Shown here piece by piece: positions 37,297 to 48,100 of a stretch of 64,000 bases of DNA; positions within the stretch are counted from its first letter, which is position 1, and every line of letters starts with the position of its first letter. The stretch spans positions 18,465 to 82,464 of the forward strand of contig JAHYJH010000003.1 in NCBI GenBank assembly GCA_019429185.1. Direction: 5' to 3'. The DNA is from Vicingaceae bacterium (lineage in GTDB: Bacteria > Bacteroidota > Bacteroidia > Flavobacteriales_E > Vicingaceae). A program made the position numbers and the translations under genes. Under the pieces are notes generated by a model that was not told where the DNA came from, ran no database searches, and saw nothing but the letters and a program-made list of their open reading frames with translations.

Positions 37297-37322
37297 GAAG
37301 ATTTTACAAACTTTTCAACTTT

Positions 37323-38084
37323 ATGAATTTCAAATACTTAAAATTCCTATTTTTTATTTTATCCTTTCACTATTCCTTACAATCCAATGCTCAACTTAAA
37401 GAAATATTCAGCGGAGTTGTTTTAAATTTATCAGATTCAACACCTATTTCGAGTGTTCATGTGATTAACAAAACAACCAATTATGGTGTTGTTTCTAAAG
37501 AAAATGGAAGTTTTATTATTGCTGCAAAAACAAATGACACTTTAGTTATTTCTTCTATCGGATACCTTCCGTACAAACATATTGTTAAAAATTCCTATTT
37601 TATAATTCTATTAAAAAAAGCTACTTACGAATTAGAAAGTTTTAATGTATTACCCTATAAAGATTACGAAGCCTTCAAAGAAGCATTTATTAATTTAAGA
37701 GTTGAAGATCCTGCCGCAATTAATCAAAGTATTTATCTCTCAAAGGAAGAAATGTTGGCTTATTACTATAGTGCCAATCAGGGAATAATAATTTCAGGAG
37801 CTATTTCTTCGTTGATTGGTATGTTTAACAAATATATGATTGATAAAAAAAAATACTTAGAACTACTTGAAAAAGATAAAAAAGAGGAAAAAATCAACGA
37901 ACGATTTAGTCCAGCAATAGTTCAAAAAATAACTTCTATTGAAACAAAAGAAGAAGCCATTGATTTTATTAACTATTGTGAGTTTTCTGTCTATTTTATT
38001 TTAAATGCTTCAGAATTTGAGCTACACAAAAAAATTCATGAACGCTTTGATGCGTATAAAAATGCCAAAAACAACACTAAATAA
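37323..38084 (+). CDS. Carboxypeptidase-like regulatory domain protein
   Basis: A 253-residue exported protein with a signal peptide ending near SLQSNAQ. Residues about 28-110 are a CarbopepD_reg_2-type beta-sandwich: FSGVVLNLSDSTPISSVHVINKTTNYGVVSKENGSFII, then DTLVISSIGYLPYK. The remainder is helical and charged, without a recognised domain. In Bacteroidota this module precedes TonB-dependent receptors or stands alone as here. Its start lies just after the heptamer array, so changes in array length could affect its expression. Confidence 0.85.
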   Translation: MNFKYLKFLFFILSFHYSLQSNAQLKEIFSGVVLNLSDSTPISSVHVINKTTNYGVVSKENGSFIIAAKTNDTLVISSIGYLPYKHIVKNSYFIILLKKATYELESFNVLPYKDYEAFKEAFINLRVEDPAAINQSIYLSKEEMLAYYYSANQGIIISGAISSLIGMFNKYMIDKKKYLELLEKDKKEEKINERFSPAIVQKITSIETKEEAIDFINYCEFSVYFILNASEFELHKKIHERFDAYKNAKNNTK

Positions 38085-38094
38085 ATTCATATAA

Positions 38095-40902
38095 ATGTCT
38101 TCTTTTTTAACAAAAACAGCCGAATACTTACTTCAAAATTACAACAATGAGTTAGAACAAATAGCTATTGTTTTACCTAATAAACGTGCTGGTTTGTTTT
38201 TAAAGCAAGAACTAAGTAAACTTATTGATGCTCCTATTTGGCTACCCGAAATTATGGGAGCTGAAGATTTTATTGAAACACTATCAAAAACAGAAATTAT
38301 TGATAATACATTTCAATTGTTTGAACTTTTTGAATGTTACAAGCAAATCACAAAAGAACCTGAACCTTTTGAAGAATTTAGTAAGTGGGGACAAATTCTA
38401 ATCCATGATTTTAATGAAATTGATAGATATTTAATTCCAACCGACCCATTTTTTAAACACATCAACGAGATAAGAGCCTTAGAGGTATGGAATTTAGGTG
38501 AGAAAGAAATTACTGAATTACAATCTCAATACATCAAGTTTTGGAAACAAATAGGATCAATTTATACCCAATTTCATGCTCATCTCGAATCAAAAAAATG
38601 TTCTTATCAGGGAATGGCATTCAGAAAAGTAGCTGATGAAATTGCTACTCATCCTGAAAAATTTATTAAAGAAAATATTAAATGGAAGAAAATACTCTTT
38701 ATTGGGTTTAATGCACTAAACAAAGCTGAAGAAACAATAATTACCACTTTAATCAATCAAGAAAAAGCAGAAATTCTTTGGGATGCCGATGTCTATTATT
38801 TGAACGATGAACTTCAAGAAAGTGGTATGTTTTTAAGACAATTTCAACAAAAAGAAGTCTATACACCTTTTAAATGGATTAGTGATAAATTTAACACTAC
38901 TGAAAAAGAAATCTCAATAATTGGTATTCCTCAACATATTGGACAAGCCAAGTATATCCCTACACTCTTAAAAAAAATTAATAGTACTACTAATTATAAA
39001 GATACGGCTATTGTACTAGCAGACGAAAATATGTTAGTTCCTGTTATGCAATCTATTCCTGAAAATATAACAGATGTTAATGTTACTATGGGTTATCCAT
39101 TAAAAAACACCACCCTTGCCAATTTTTTTGATATTTATTTTACAGCATTAGTTAATGGAGATAGGTATGGTAAAAAAGATAAATTAACTTATCATTATAC
39201 AGATTTACTTAAAATAGTGCAGCACCCTTTTGCCAAAAATATTTTTGGAAAAACTACTTGCGAAACTATTTCACAACACATAATTAAACACAATTGGGTT
39301 TTTATTAATAATGATAAATTACAGTTTATTAATTCGCTTACACATCAATTATTTTCAGAAAGTATTGATCCAAAAACAACAATAACTAACTGTCAACAAT
39401 TTATAACTCACGGAAAAAATTATTTTCAACAGGTTAATAAAAACAATACCAGTGATAATTTTAAATTAGAATTAGAATACCTTTTTCAATTTTCCAAATT
39501 ATTTAATCAATTAGAATTATTATTAATCAACTATCCTGTCATATCAAGCATTAAAGGATTTTATTCCATATTTAAGCAATTGATGAACAATTATTCCATA
39601 GAACTCTATGGTGAACCACTCCAAGGATTGCAAGTTATGGGAATGTTGGAAACAAGAAACATTGATTTTAAAAATGTAATTATTATTGGAGCTAATGAAG
39701 ATATATTACCTAAAGGAAAATCTTTTAACTCATTCATTCCTTACGATTTAAAGAAAATATATGAATTACCCACGCATCAAGAAAAAGATGCTATTTATGC
39801 ATATCATTTTTATCGATTAATTCAAAATGCTTCTTCAATATCTATCTTATATAATACTGAAACTAATGAGTTTGGAAGTGGAGAACAAAGCAGATTTGTT
39901 ACTCAAATAGAGCATGAATTATCAAAAAAAGAGAACATAAACATTTCAAAAAAACTAATAAATTATTCTACTATAAAAACAGAACTGAAAACAGAGGTTA
40001 TTGAAAAAACACCCGAAATAATTAATGGCATTAAAATGCTTTTAGAAAAGGGAATATCTCCTTCGGCTCTGAATACATACTTGGCTTGTCCGCTTGATTT
40101 TTATTATAAATATATTTTACAAATATATGAAAGTGAACAAGTTGAAGAAACAATAGAACACACAACTTTTGGTAGTTATATACACAAAATACTAGAGTTA
40201 CTGTATAAAGAGACTATTGGTATTACACTTAAAGTTGAACATATTGAACAAATGCTTCTTAATTTACCTGAAACAGCAAAAAAAGTATTTTCCGAAGGAT
40301 TTAGTGATGCAGAACTCAACAACGGTAAAAATTTAATCATTTTTTCTGTAGCAGAGAATTACATTAAAACTTTTCTAACTAACGAAATTGATTTTATTAA
40401 AAATACTTCATACCCCATAACAATAATAGCTTTGGAGAAAAAAATGGATTTTGTCCTTTCTTTGCCATTAGAAAATGAGACCCTTATTGTTAATTTAAAA
40501 GGTATTGCTGATAGAATAGATTTTGGTGAGCATACTACACGAATTATTGATTATAAAACGGGGTTGGTTGAGCCAAAAAATTTAGCAATAAAAGAATTAA
40601 ATGAATTAATGGATGGATCTTCTTCAAGTAAAGCCTTCCAGGTGTTATTTTATTCCTATTTATACTCCAAAACTATTACCTTAGAAAATAGCAACCAATC
40701 AAACTTAGAAACAGGTATAATTTCATTCCGAAAATTAAGTGCGGGCTTCATGCCTTTTAACCTTGATAAAAACAATGAAATTTCAACAGAAATTTTAACT
40801 GATTTTGAACTGATTTTGCAACATATTTTTATAGAAATGTTAGATGTTTCGATACCCTTTACACACTCAATTGAATCAAATTATTGTAAATTCTGTGAAT
40901 AA
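38095..40902 (+). CDS. PD-(D/E)XK nuclease family protein (AddB-like)
   Basis: A 935-residue helicase-like nuclease resembling the AddB/RexB subunit of double-strand-break resection enzymes. The N-terminus has IAIVLPNKRAGLFLKQEL, the inactive helicase-like start. The middle has LQVMGMLETRNIDFKNVIIIGANEDILPKG. The C-terminal nuclease domain starts with SALNTYLACPLDFYYKYIL and carries GIADRIDFGE and RIIDYKTG (Asp and Lys of the active site) near residues 800-823. It ends SNYCKFCE, so with the earlier Cys in LACP it may hold an Fe-S cluster. No addA-like gene is adjacent. Confidence 0.87.
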   Translation: MSSFLTKTAEYLLQNYNNELEQIAIVLPNKRAGLFLKQELSKLIDAPIWLPEIMGAEDFIETLSKTEIIDNTFQLFELFECYKQITKEPEPFEEFSKWGQILIHDFNEIDRYLIPTDPFFKHINEIRALEVWNLGEKEITELQSQYIKFWKQIGSIYTQFHAHLESKKCSYQGMAFRKVADEIATHPEKFIKENIKWKKILFIGFNALNKAEETIITTLINQEKAEILWDADVYYLNDELQESGMFLRQFQQKEVYTPFKWISDKFNTTEKEISIIGIPQHIGQAKYIPTLLKKINSTTNYKDTAIVLADENMLVPVMQSIPENITDVNVTMGYPLKNTTLANFFDIYFTALVNGDRYGKKDKLTYHYTDLLKIVQHPFAKNIFGKTTCETISQHIIKHNWVFINNDKLQFINSLTHQLFSESIDPKTTITNCQQFITHGKNYFQQVNKNNTSDNFKLELEYLFQFSKLFNQLELLLINYPVISSIKGFYSIFKQLMNNYSIELYGEPLQGLQVMGMLETRNIDFKNVIIIGANEDILPKGKSFNSFIPYDLKKIYELPTHQEKDAIYAYHFYRLIQNASSISILYNTETNEFGSGEQSRFVTQIEHELSKKENINISKKLINYSTIKTELKTEVIEKTPEIINGIKMLLEKGISPSALNTYLACPLDFYYKYILQIYESEQVEETIEHTTFGSYIHKILELLYKETIGITLKVEHIEQMLLNLPETAKKVFSEGFSDAELNNGKNLIIFSVAENYIKTFLTNEIDFIKNTSYPITIIALEKKMDFVLSLPLENETLIVNLKGIADRIDFGEHTTRIIDYKTGLVEPKNLAIKELNELMDGSSSSKAFQVLFYSYLYSKTITLENSNQSNLETGIISFRKLSAGFMPFNLDKNNEISTEILTDFELILQHIFIEMLDVSIPFTHSIESNYCKFCE

Positions 40903-40907
40903 AAAAT

Positions 40908-42209
40908 TTAATCTTCCTTTAATATTTCTACTATTTTTTCTAATTGGATTCCTCTTGAGCCTTTAATTAAAATATTGAAATTAGAAATGTTTTCATTTTT
41001 AATCCACTCCGCTGCTTGTTTATAATTTTCATAAAATAAAATTAAATTGGTTTGATAATTAGTTCCTAATGCTCCAAAATTTTTACCTACAAACAATGTT
41101 TTTATTTTTGAACGTAAAACTTTATCAATAATTTGCTGGTGTTCTGTTTCGCTAATAGCTCCAAGCTCCAACATATCGCCTAAAATCATTAACTTATTTT
41201 GCTCTTTAATTTCAATAAAAGTATCAATCGCAACATGCATACTTGATGGGTTTGCATTGTAAGCATCTAAATAAAATAAATTAGCCCTCCATTTAACCAA
41301 TTGCGAACGGTTATTGGTAGAAGTATATTCAGAAATTGCTTCAATTATTTTATAGTCATCAACTTTAAAATAAGTACCTATGCAAATAGCTGCAACAATA
41401 TTCGTAAAATTATAAGTCCCATAAAGTTGCGTTTTTATTCGGCTTCCTTTCCATTCCAATTCCAAGACAGGTGTACTTGCAGGTGTACTGGAAAGAAGTG
41501 TTGCATTACAAAAATCCGATGAAGTTCCATAAAACACGGTATTAATACCTTTTGATAACCCGACCAATAATTCATCATCCTTATTAACAAACAAAGTTCC
41601 CTTGTTTAGCTTTATAAAATTATATAACTCTGATTTTGTTTTAATTACACCTTCAAAACTTCCAAAACCTTCAATATGAGCTTTTCCAATATTGGTAATT
41701 ATTCCAAAATTAGGTTCGGCAATGGTGCATAAAAACTCAATTTCTTTAGGGTGATTAGCTCCCATTTCTATAATTGCAAACTCACAATGGTTAGTAATGG
41801 ATAAAATTGTTAATGGAACTCCTATGTGATTATTTAAATTTCCAACAGTTGCTACAGTTTTATACTTTTTTGATAAAACAGCATAAATTAATTCTTTTGT
41901 AGTCGTTTTTCCATTACTACCTGTTATTGCAACTAAAGGAATGTTAAATTGTTTACGATGGTAGTTGGCTAATTCTTGCAATGCAACTAAAACATCTTTA
42001 ACATAGATTATGTTAGGTTGTGTTGCAACTTCTACTTCATCAACTATTGCGTAGGCAGCTCCTAAATCTAATGCACTTTTGGCAAAAAGATTACCATTAA
42101 AGTTATCTCCTTTTAAGGCAAAAAAAATACTATTCTTAGTTATTTTTCTAGTGTCTGTACAAACAACAGGATGTTCTTTAAACAGTTTATAAAGTTCACT
42201 TATTTCCAT
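40908..42209 (-). CDS. murF: UDP-N-acetylmuramoyl-tripeptide--D-alanyl-D-alanine ligase
   Basis: ATP-dependent ligase that adds D-Ala-D-Ala to the peptidoglycan precursor in the cytosol. It has 433 residues. The N-terminal UDP-binding part has VCTDTRKITKNSIFFALKGDNFNGN. The P-loop is AITGSNGKTTTKELI (Lys101). IIEMGANHPKEIEFLC and the C-terminal YNANPSSM and MLILGDMLELGAISETEHQ are standard MurF motifs. It sits downstream of the gldJ-sprF row, a common arrangement in the class. Confidence 0.96.
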   Translation of the reverse strand: MEISELYKLFKEHPVVCTDTRKITKNSIFFALKGDNFNGNLFAKSALDLGAAYAIVDEVEVATQPNIIYVKDVLVALQELANYHRKQFNIPLVAITGSNGKTTTKELIYAVLSKKYKTVATVGNLNNHIGVPLTILSITNHCEFAIIEMGANHPKEIEFLCTIAEPNFGIITNIGKAHIEGFGSFEGVIKTKSELYNFIKLNKGTLFVNKDDELLVGLSKGINTVFYGTSSDFCNATLLSSTPASTPVLELEWKGSRIKTQLYGTYNFTNIVAAICIGTYFKVDDYKIIEAISEYTSTNNRSQLVKWRANLFYLDAYNANPSSMHVAIDTFIEIKEQNKLMILGDMLELGAISETEHQQIIDKVLRSKIKTLFVGKNFGALGTNYQTNLILFYENYKQAAEWIKNENISNFNILIKGSRGIQLEKIVEILKED

Positions 42210-42294
42210 AATTCAAACATAAGGTGGTTTCTATAAATTAGTTTTATTATTATTTTAAATTTTTCCGATGTTCTTTTTGTTTTATTTCGGTATC

Positions 42295-42350
42295 TTTTCC
42301 CTTAATTTTATATCAAATAGTGTACTATTTGATATAAAATTAAGGGAAAA
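42295..42350. repeat. 56-bp perfect palindrome
   Basis: TTTTCCCTTAATTTTATATC plus seven further bases (42295-42321) is followed, after two bases, by its exact reverse complement (42324-42350), 27 bases per arm. It lies between murF and gldJ and is distinct from the gldJ terminator. No T-run follows in either direction. Confidence 0.9.
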
Positions 42351-42409
42351 TCTATTCAAAATAATTACAAAAATAACAATCGGCTAATTTAAAGATCCCA
42401 CCATAAAAA

Positions 42410-42440
42410 AAAACCTTCATTTGTAAGAATGAAGGTTTTT
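42410..42440 (-). terminator. Terminator after gldJ
   Basis: AAAAACCTTCATT (42410-42422) pairs perfectly with AATGAAGGTTTTT (42428-42440) over a 5-base loop. T-rich flanks lie on both sides, and the gldJ stop codon is 21 bases away. Confidence 0.85.
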
Positions 42441-42460
42441 TATTTGTTAAACAGTTACTG

Positions 42461-44005
42461 TTAATATCCTAATCCAATTGGACTACCAACTCTAGTCATG
42501 GCACATCTAAAACCAATATAAGAAGTAGATTGCTCTTCTGTTAAATACCTTCTAGTTCCTGGTACCATCCAATAAGCCCTATCCCTCCAAGAAGCACCTT
42601 TATAAACCCTAGCTCTATCATTAACTAATGAAGTAGCACCAAATTGATACATTTGCTTTTGTCCATTGGTTTGATCAAAGTCAGAATCAATAGCTCCAGC
42701 CTCAACTTCAGAAAAATAGATACTAGATTCCCAATGTCCATCTAAATAATCAATGTTATCAGCTTGTCTGTAATTTCTTCTATCTAATAAATTATCATCT
42801 TTTTCATTCACATCTCTGTATTTGATTCTTCCAGGCAATCCTATAATCTGCCCAGTAATAGAATCTTTTACAACCTCATCATATTTTTCATCAATCAAAC
42901 CATCATCATCCAATTTTTTAGTTTGATACACATTACCTCTAAAAGGTCTAAAATCATCATTGTCTTCCAATGATAATGGTCTGTAAACATCCATTACCCA
43001 TTCGCTAACATTTCCAGCCATATTATATAAGCCATAATCATTTGGCCAATACGCATAAACAGGAGCGGTTACATCAGCATTATCATTTAGCTTACCAGCA
43101 ACCCCCATATTATCACCTCTACCTCTTTTAAAGTTTGCTAATATTTGACCGATATATTTTTCATTAGAATTTCTAACGGCATGACCATTCCATGGATACA
43201 ATTTTTTATCTGGAATTAATTCATCTATCGTGTTTCCAATTAAACCATAAGCAGCAAATTCCCACTCAGCTTCTGTTGGTAGCCTATATTTAGGTAACAA
43301 AATACCATCTTCCTTAATTACATTTCTAAATTCTTTGTTTGGGTCTAAATCAGGAATTCCATCAACTCTTTTTCCACTTTCATATTGACCAAGCAAATAT
43401 GCTTCGGTGTTGAAGTTGTCCTCATTAATTTGGTTAGGATAATGCTCAAAAAGTCCTTCTCTTATCAATATAATTTCATTTACTCTATCCGTTCTCCATG
43501 CACAAAAATCATTAGCTTGTAGCCAATTAACCCCAACAACAGGATAATCTCTATAAGCAGGATGTCTTAAATAATATTCCACATAAGGCTCATTATAAGC
43601 TAATTTACTTCTCCAAACTAAAGTGTCTGGCACTGCTTTTCTGTAAACCTCAGGATAATCTAGACTATAAACACGGTTCAACCAGTATAAATATTCTAAA
43701 TAAGCAAAATTAGACACTTCCGTTTCATCCATATAAAATGAAGAAATAGAAACAGTTCTTGGAATATTATTCCAATCGTAATTTACCTCTTGTTCCACTC
43801 TACCCATTGTAAAACGACCACCTTCAATCAATACTAGTCCCGGACCAGTTTCTTGTTCTAAGTAAGGAACTTTTTGAAATCCACCATTTTTAGGGTCATT
43901 ATAATTCCATCCTGTTGAACTGGATTGTTCATACTTACATGATGAAAAAAATAAGGGTGCAGCAAAAAGCACCAGTAAAAGAAATTTAAAATTAGTTGTT
44001 TTCAT
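42461..44005 (-). CDS. gldJ: Gliding motility lipoprotein GldJ
   Basis: Lipoprotein needed for gliding and for T9SS function, acting at the inner face of the envelope. It has 514 residues with lipobox LFFSSCKYEQ. A formylglycine-generating-enzyme/SUMF1-like domain follows: LVLIEGGRFTMGRVEQEVNYDWNNIPR, FYMDETEVSNFAYLEYL, RLPTEAEWEFAAYG, YNMAGNVSEWVMD and GASWRDRAYW...YIGFRCAMTR. The catalytic Cys pair of true sulfatase-activating enzymes is not evident, in line with a structural role. It is one gene upstream of murF and follows sprF. Confidence 0.95.
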   Translation of the reverse strand: MKTTNFKFLLLVLFAAPLFFSSCKYEQSSSTGWNYNDPKNGGFQKVPYLEQETGPGLVLIEGGRFTMGRVEQEVNYDWNNIPRTVSISSFYMDETEVSNFAYLEYLYWLNRVYSLDYPEVYRKAVPDTLVWRSKLAYNEPYVEYYLRHPAYRDYPVVGVNWLQANDFCAWRTDRVNEIILIREGLFEHYPNQINEDNFNTEAYLLGQYESGKRVDGIPDLDPNKEFRNVIKEDGILLPKYRLPTEAEWEFAAYGLIGNTIDELIPDKKLYPWNGHAVRNSNEKYIGQILANFKRGRGDNMGVAGKLNDNADVTAPVYAYWPNDYGLYNMAGNVSEWVMDVYRPLSLEDNDDFRPFRGNVYQTKKLDDDGLIDEKYDEVVKDSITGQIIGLPGRIKYRDVNEKDDNLLDRRNYRQADNIDYLDGHWESSIYFSEVEAGAIDSDFDQTNGQKQMYQFGATSLVNDRARVYKGASWRDRAYWMVPGTRRYLTEEQSTSYIGFRCAMTRVGSPIGLGY

Positions 44006-44040
44006 ATCTATATATTTTTAAAACAAATTTTTATTATTAA

Positions 44041-44994
44041 CTAAAAAGAAGGGCAACTTATTGTTCTAAAGCGTTTCTTTTTAGGTTTACAGTCAAATTG
44101 AATACCTGTTGAAAATTCATGAGAACCAGCTGTTTGATTCGTTAATTTTGAAACAGTGATGTCATAACTATACCCAAATTTAAGAATTCCTGCTTTAAAA
44201 CCAAGAGAAGCAATGAAAGAATCTTTATTTCTGTACCATAATCCACCATAAATAGGGCCTTTATTGTAATACATTCCAAAATTAATTTGTAAGAAATCTT
44301 CTTGTAATTGAACCAATACGTTTGGAGACAATGTAGCTGGTTCGCCTTTACTTTCAAGAGGAATTAAATAACCTGCATGAAAAGTGTATTTTCTTGGAAG
44401 TGGGCTTACTCCTTCAATTACAGATTCATTGGGTTGAGTTAAATGATGTACAGCAAAACCAACAAATATTTTGTCGGTATAACCTAAAATACCTGCAGAA
44501 AAATCTACATAATTTCTCGGTTCATCTCGTTGAACTTCATTTGTTTTATAAATAAATCCTCTTCTTGGGTCAATTTGATCGCCAAAAGTCAGTTTATCCC
44601 AATCTACTTTCTTTTGAGCCCAAGTTCCTTGAATACCAGCTCTCATTGTGAATTTTCTTGTAACTTGAAGTTCATAAGAATAAATTCCACTAACGGATAC
44701 TGTATTTAAGGTGCCTTCACCTGCTCTGTCATTTACCACTAATAATCCAATACCTCCTGAAAGTGCATCAATGTGCTGATCATAAGAAGCACTAGAAGTA
44801 ACAAACGACCCACTAATTCCAGGCCATTGATTCCTATGATTTAAAGAAAGTTTTGGACAATACGAAGAACCCGCAAAAGCAGGATTCAAATACAACTGGT
44901 TTGCATAAAATTGAGTGAACTCAGGATCCTGTCCATATAAATTTATAGATAGGAAAAGAGAGTACATCGCAATAAAAACATATTTAATGTTCAT
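44041..44994 (-). CDS. porP/sprF: PorP/SprF-family T9SS membrane protein
   Basis: Outer-membrane barrel of the type IX system; SprF-type members help export large adhesins and PorP supports secretion. It has 317 residues from ATG 44994 (MNIKYVFIAMYSLFLSINLYGQ, a signal peptide). Upstream in-frame starts overlap the promoter and give no signal sequence. The family opening DPEFTQFYANQLYLNPAFAGS is unmistakable, followed by LSLNHRNQWPGI. It ends with a terminal Phe (ISCPSF). It lies 35 bases upstream of gldJ, so the two likely share a transcript. Confidence 0.94.
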   Translation of the reverse strand: MNIKYVFIAMYSLFLSINLYGQDPEFTQFYANQLYLNPAFAGSSYCPKLSLNHRNQWPGISGSFVTSSASYDQHIDALSGGIGLLVVNDRAGEGTLNTVSVSGIYSYELQVTRKFTMRAGIQGTWAQKKVDWDKLTFGDQIDPRRGFIYKTNEVQRDEPRNYVDFSAGILGYTDKIFVGFAVHHLTQPNESVIEGVSPLPRKYTFHAGYLIPLESKGEPATLSPNVLVQLQEDFLQINFGMYYNKGPIYGGLWYRNKDSFIASLGFKAGILKFGYSYDITVSKLTNQTAGSHEFSTGIQFDCKPKKKRFRTISCPSF

Positions 44995-45058
44995 ATTGTT
45001 TTTTAATTTGTTACCTTTTATCATGCAGTTTCTTAACGCAAAATCTTTTATCAAGTTT

Positions 45059-45066
45059 CAAATGTA
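45059..45066 (-). promoter_or_regulatory. Probable -7 box of the sprF-gldJ transcript
   Basis: The minus strand reads TACATTTG, a TAnnTTTG match, with a TTTG about 23 bases further upstream. The predicted transcript start near 45050 leaves a leader of about 55 bases to the ATG at 44994. Confidence 0.45.
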
Positions 45067-45178
45067 GTTATTTTTTTTACATTAACTCTCAAACAATAAA
45101 GATTTTTTAATTTCGTTTACTTCAAATATTTTGTAAAAATATATTTTTTAATGATACTTTTAAAAAAAAAATAAAAAA

Positions 45179-48100
45179 ATGCTTCATTTTAGATTTTATA
45201 TTCCATTCTTTTTATCGTTCTTTCCATTGTTTTTGTTGGCTTCCAACATAATTGTTGAACACAAAATAAATTGGTCATCTCCCGTAGATTTTACAAATGA
45301 ACAAGGAGTAACTAAAAAATTATCCGTCTTTAATAATATAAATTACAATGAAAATGAAGATTTTCTTCCTTATTATTCCAATAAAATAAAAACAAATCAA
45401 GAAATTATTTCAGCAATCAACATCTTAGATGTAGAATTTATTGCAATATCTGAAAGTGACGCTCAAAAATTATTTGGATTTAATCAACTTAAAAACAATG
45501 TTGATTTATCTTTTTTTAATGGAATTGATAAAAAAATAAATTATGCATATTATAATTTTTCTCCTATTATATATGATAAAAAAAATGGTTCTTATAAAAA
45601 GGTAGTTAGCTATAAATTTGAAATTATCACTCAAAAACCAACTTCTCACCTTCCTAAAAGTAAAAGTTTTACTGCTAATTCTGTTTTAGAAACGGGAGAA
45701 TGGTATAAAATTGCTGTTGTTAATGATGGTGTTTTTAAAATTACGCATGATTTTTTAAAAGATTTAGGTATGGATGTGAACAACATTAATCCTTTATCAA
45801 TTAAAATTTATGGGAATAGCGGTAAAATGCTTCCTCGCTTAAATTCAGATTATAGACCTGATGATCTTCAGCAAAATGCTATCTATGTTGAAGGAGAAGC
45901 AGACGGAGTTTTTAATAAGAGTGATTTTATACTGTTTTATGGTCAATCGCCTCATAGTTGGGAATTAAATTCTTCCACCAATAGATTTTCTCACAAAATC
46001 AATGAATATAGTGATACTTCTTTCTATTTCATAACAGCAAGTAATACTGGACAAGCTTCAAAAAGAATTGCAACATTATCCTCACTTCCAAATTCCAATA
46101 TTAATGTAACAACATTCTCCGACTATGATTTTCATGAAAAAGACATATTAAATTTATTAAAATCGGGCAGTGAATGGTATGGAGAAACTTTTGATGTTAT
46201 AACCAATTATAATTTTCGTTTTAGCTTTCCTAATATAGTAATGTCATCTCCTGTTTTTGTTGAAGTTTCAGCGGCAGCTCGATCAAACACTTCAACGCTA
46301 TTTACAGTATCTACGGGAGTAAATTCATTTACCATTCCTATTTCAAGTGCAGACCTAAATAATCATAATTCTCCTTTCGCACATAAAAATTCAAATGGCA
46401 TTTCTTTTAATCCCATTAATAGTATTATTGATATTAATATTGATTATAACAAACCTAACTCTCTTTCTACTGGCTGGCTTAATAAAATTGAGCTAAATGC
46501 AAGAAGAAACTTAATTATGAATGGAAATCAACTTTTTTTTAGAGATTTGAATTCTGTTGGTGTTGGAAATGTTGCTCAATTTTCTATTGGAAATGCTACA
46601 TTCGTTAAAAAAATATGGGATGTTTCAGATCCATTCAATGTGAAAGAACAAAACTTTTCTTTCTCAAATGGAACTATCTCTTTTTCAACAGCCACTGATT
46701 CATTAAAACATTTTGTTGCCCTTACCGATAATTTTGAAGCTCCAATTCCTAAAGGTAGTGTTGAAAACCAAAACTTACATGGAATTACTCAGGCAGATAT
46801 GATAATTGTGAGTCATCCTATGTTTTTAAATCATGCTGATCAATTATTAAATTTCCACGCAGACGAAGGATTAAATGTTATTATAGTTACTCCTCAACAA
46901 ATTTATAATGAATTTTCTTCTGGCTCTTCGGACATTGTTGCGATTCGAGATTTTATTCGTATGTTGTATGAAAGAGCTACTAATCCAACCGAATTACCAA
47001 GATATTTATTGTTATTGGGTGATGGTTCTTACGATAATAAAAATAGGATTGCAAATAATACTAATTTCATTCCCACCTTTCAATCATTAGAATCGCTAAA
47101 TCCATTAGGAACTCAATCTTATGTTTCAGATGATTATTATGGATTGTTAGACCCTAGTGAAGGAATTTGGAGCAGTCCAGAGGTAATGGATATTGCAATT
47201 GGAAGACTACCTATAAAAAGTCAACAGGAAGCCAATAATGTAATCAATAAAATATTAACTTATAATACCTCCTACTCCATGAACGATTGGCGTAATCAAA
47301 TTGTTTTTGTAGGTGATGATGAAGACGGAAACATTCACATGAGTCAAGCCAATGAGCTTGCAGATACTGTTATGAGTAGAAACAGAGAATTTAATGTTGA
47401 TAAACTATTAATTGATGCTTTTAAACAAATAGCAACACCAGGAGGAAATCGGTATCCAGAAGTAAATGAAAAAATTGACAAAGCCTTTAATGATGGAACT
47501 TTAATTGTTAATTACACAGGTCATGGAGGCGAAGTTGGTTGGGCAACCGAACGAATTTTATCTGTACCCATGATTAATAGTTGGGAGAACACACAAGGTT
47601 TTCCTTTAGTAGTTACCGCAACATGTGAATTTAGCCGATTTGATGATCCTTCCCGAACTTCTGCTGGTGAATTAGTTTTACTCAACAAACATGGTGGAAT
47701 AGCTCTTTTAACCACAGTAAGAACAGTTTTTTCATCACCTAATTTTGCCTTAAACAAAGTATTGTATGATACCATTTTCGAACAATTTAATAATAATGAT
47801 CCAACACTGGGAGAAGTTTTTAGAAATGTAAAAAACTCCCCATTTAATTTACAACAATCAAACAATAGAAACAATAGAAATTTTACTTTGCTAGGCGATC
47901 CAGCATTAAAATTGGCTATTCCAAAACAAGATGTTGTAACCACAAAATTAAATGGAAATAGTATATCCTCAACAGACACTATTAAAGCACTTAGTAAAGT
48001 AAATATTGAAGGAATCGTTACAGACAGAAATGGTGTAAAACTCACAAATTTTAATGGTATTATTTCTCCTACGGTTTATGATAAAGCCAAACAAATAACT

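Noticed and set aside
47521..48045. 174-codon frame antisense to porU
   Set aside because: It lies wholly inside the well-supported porU coding region, with no family similarity or start context.
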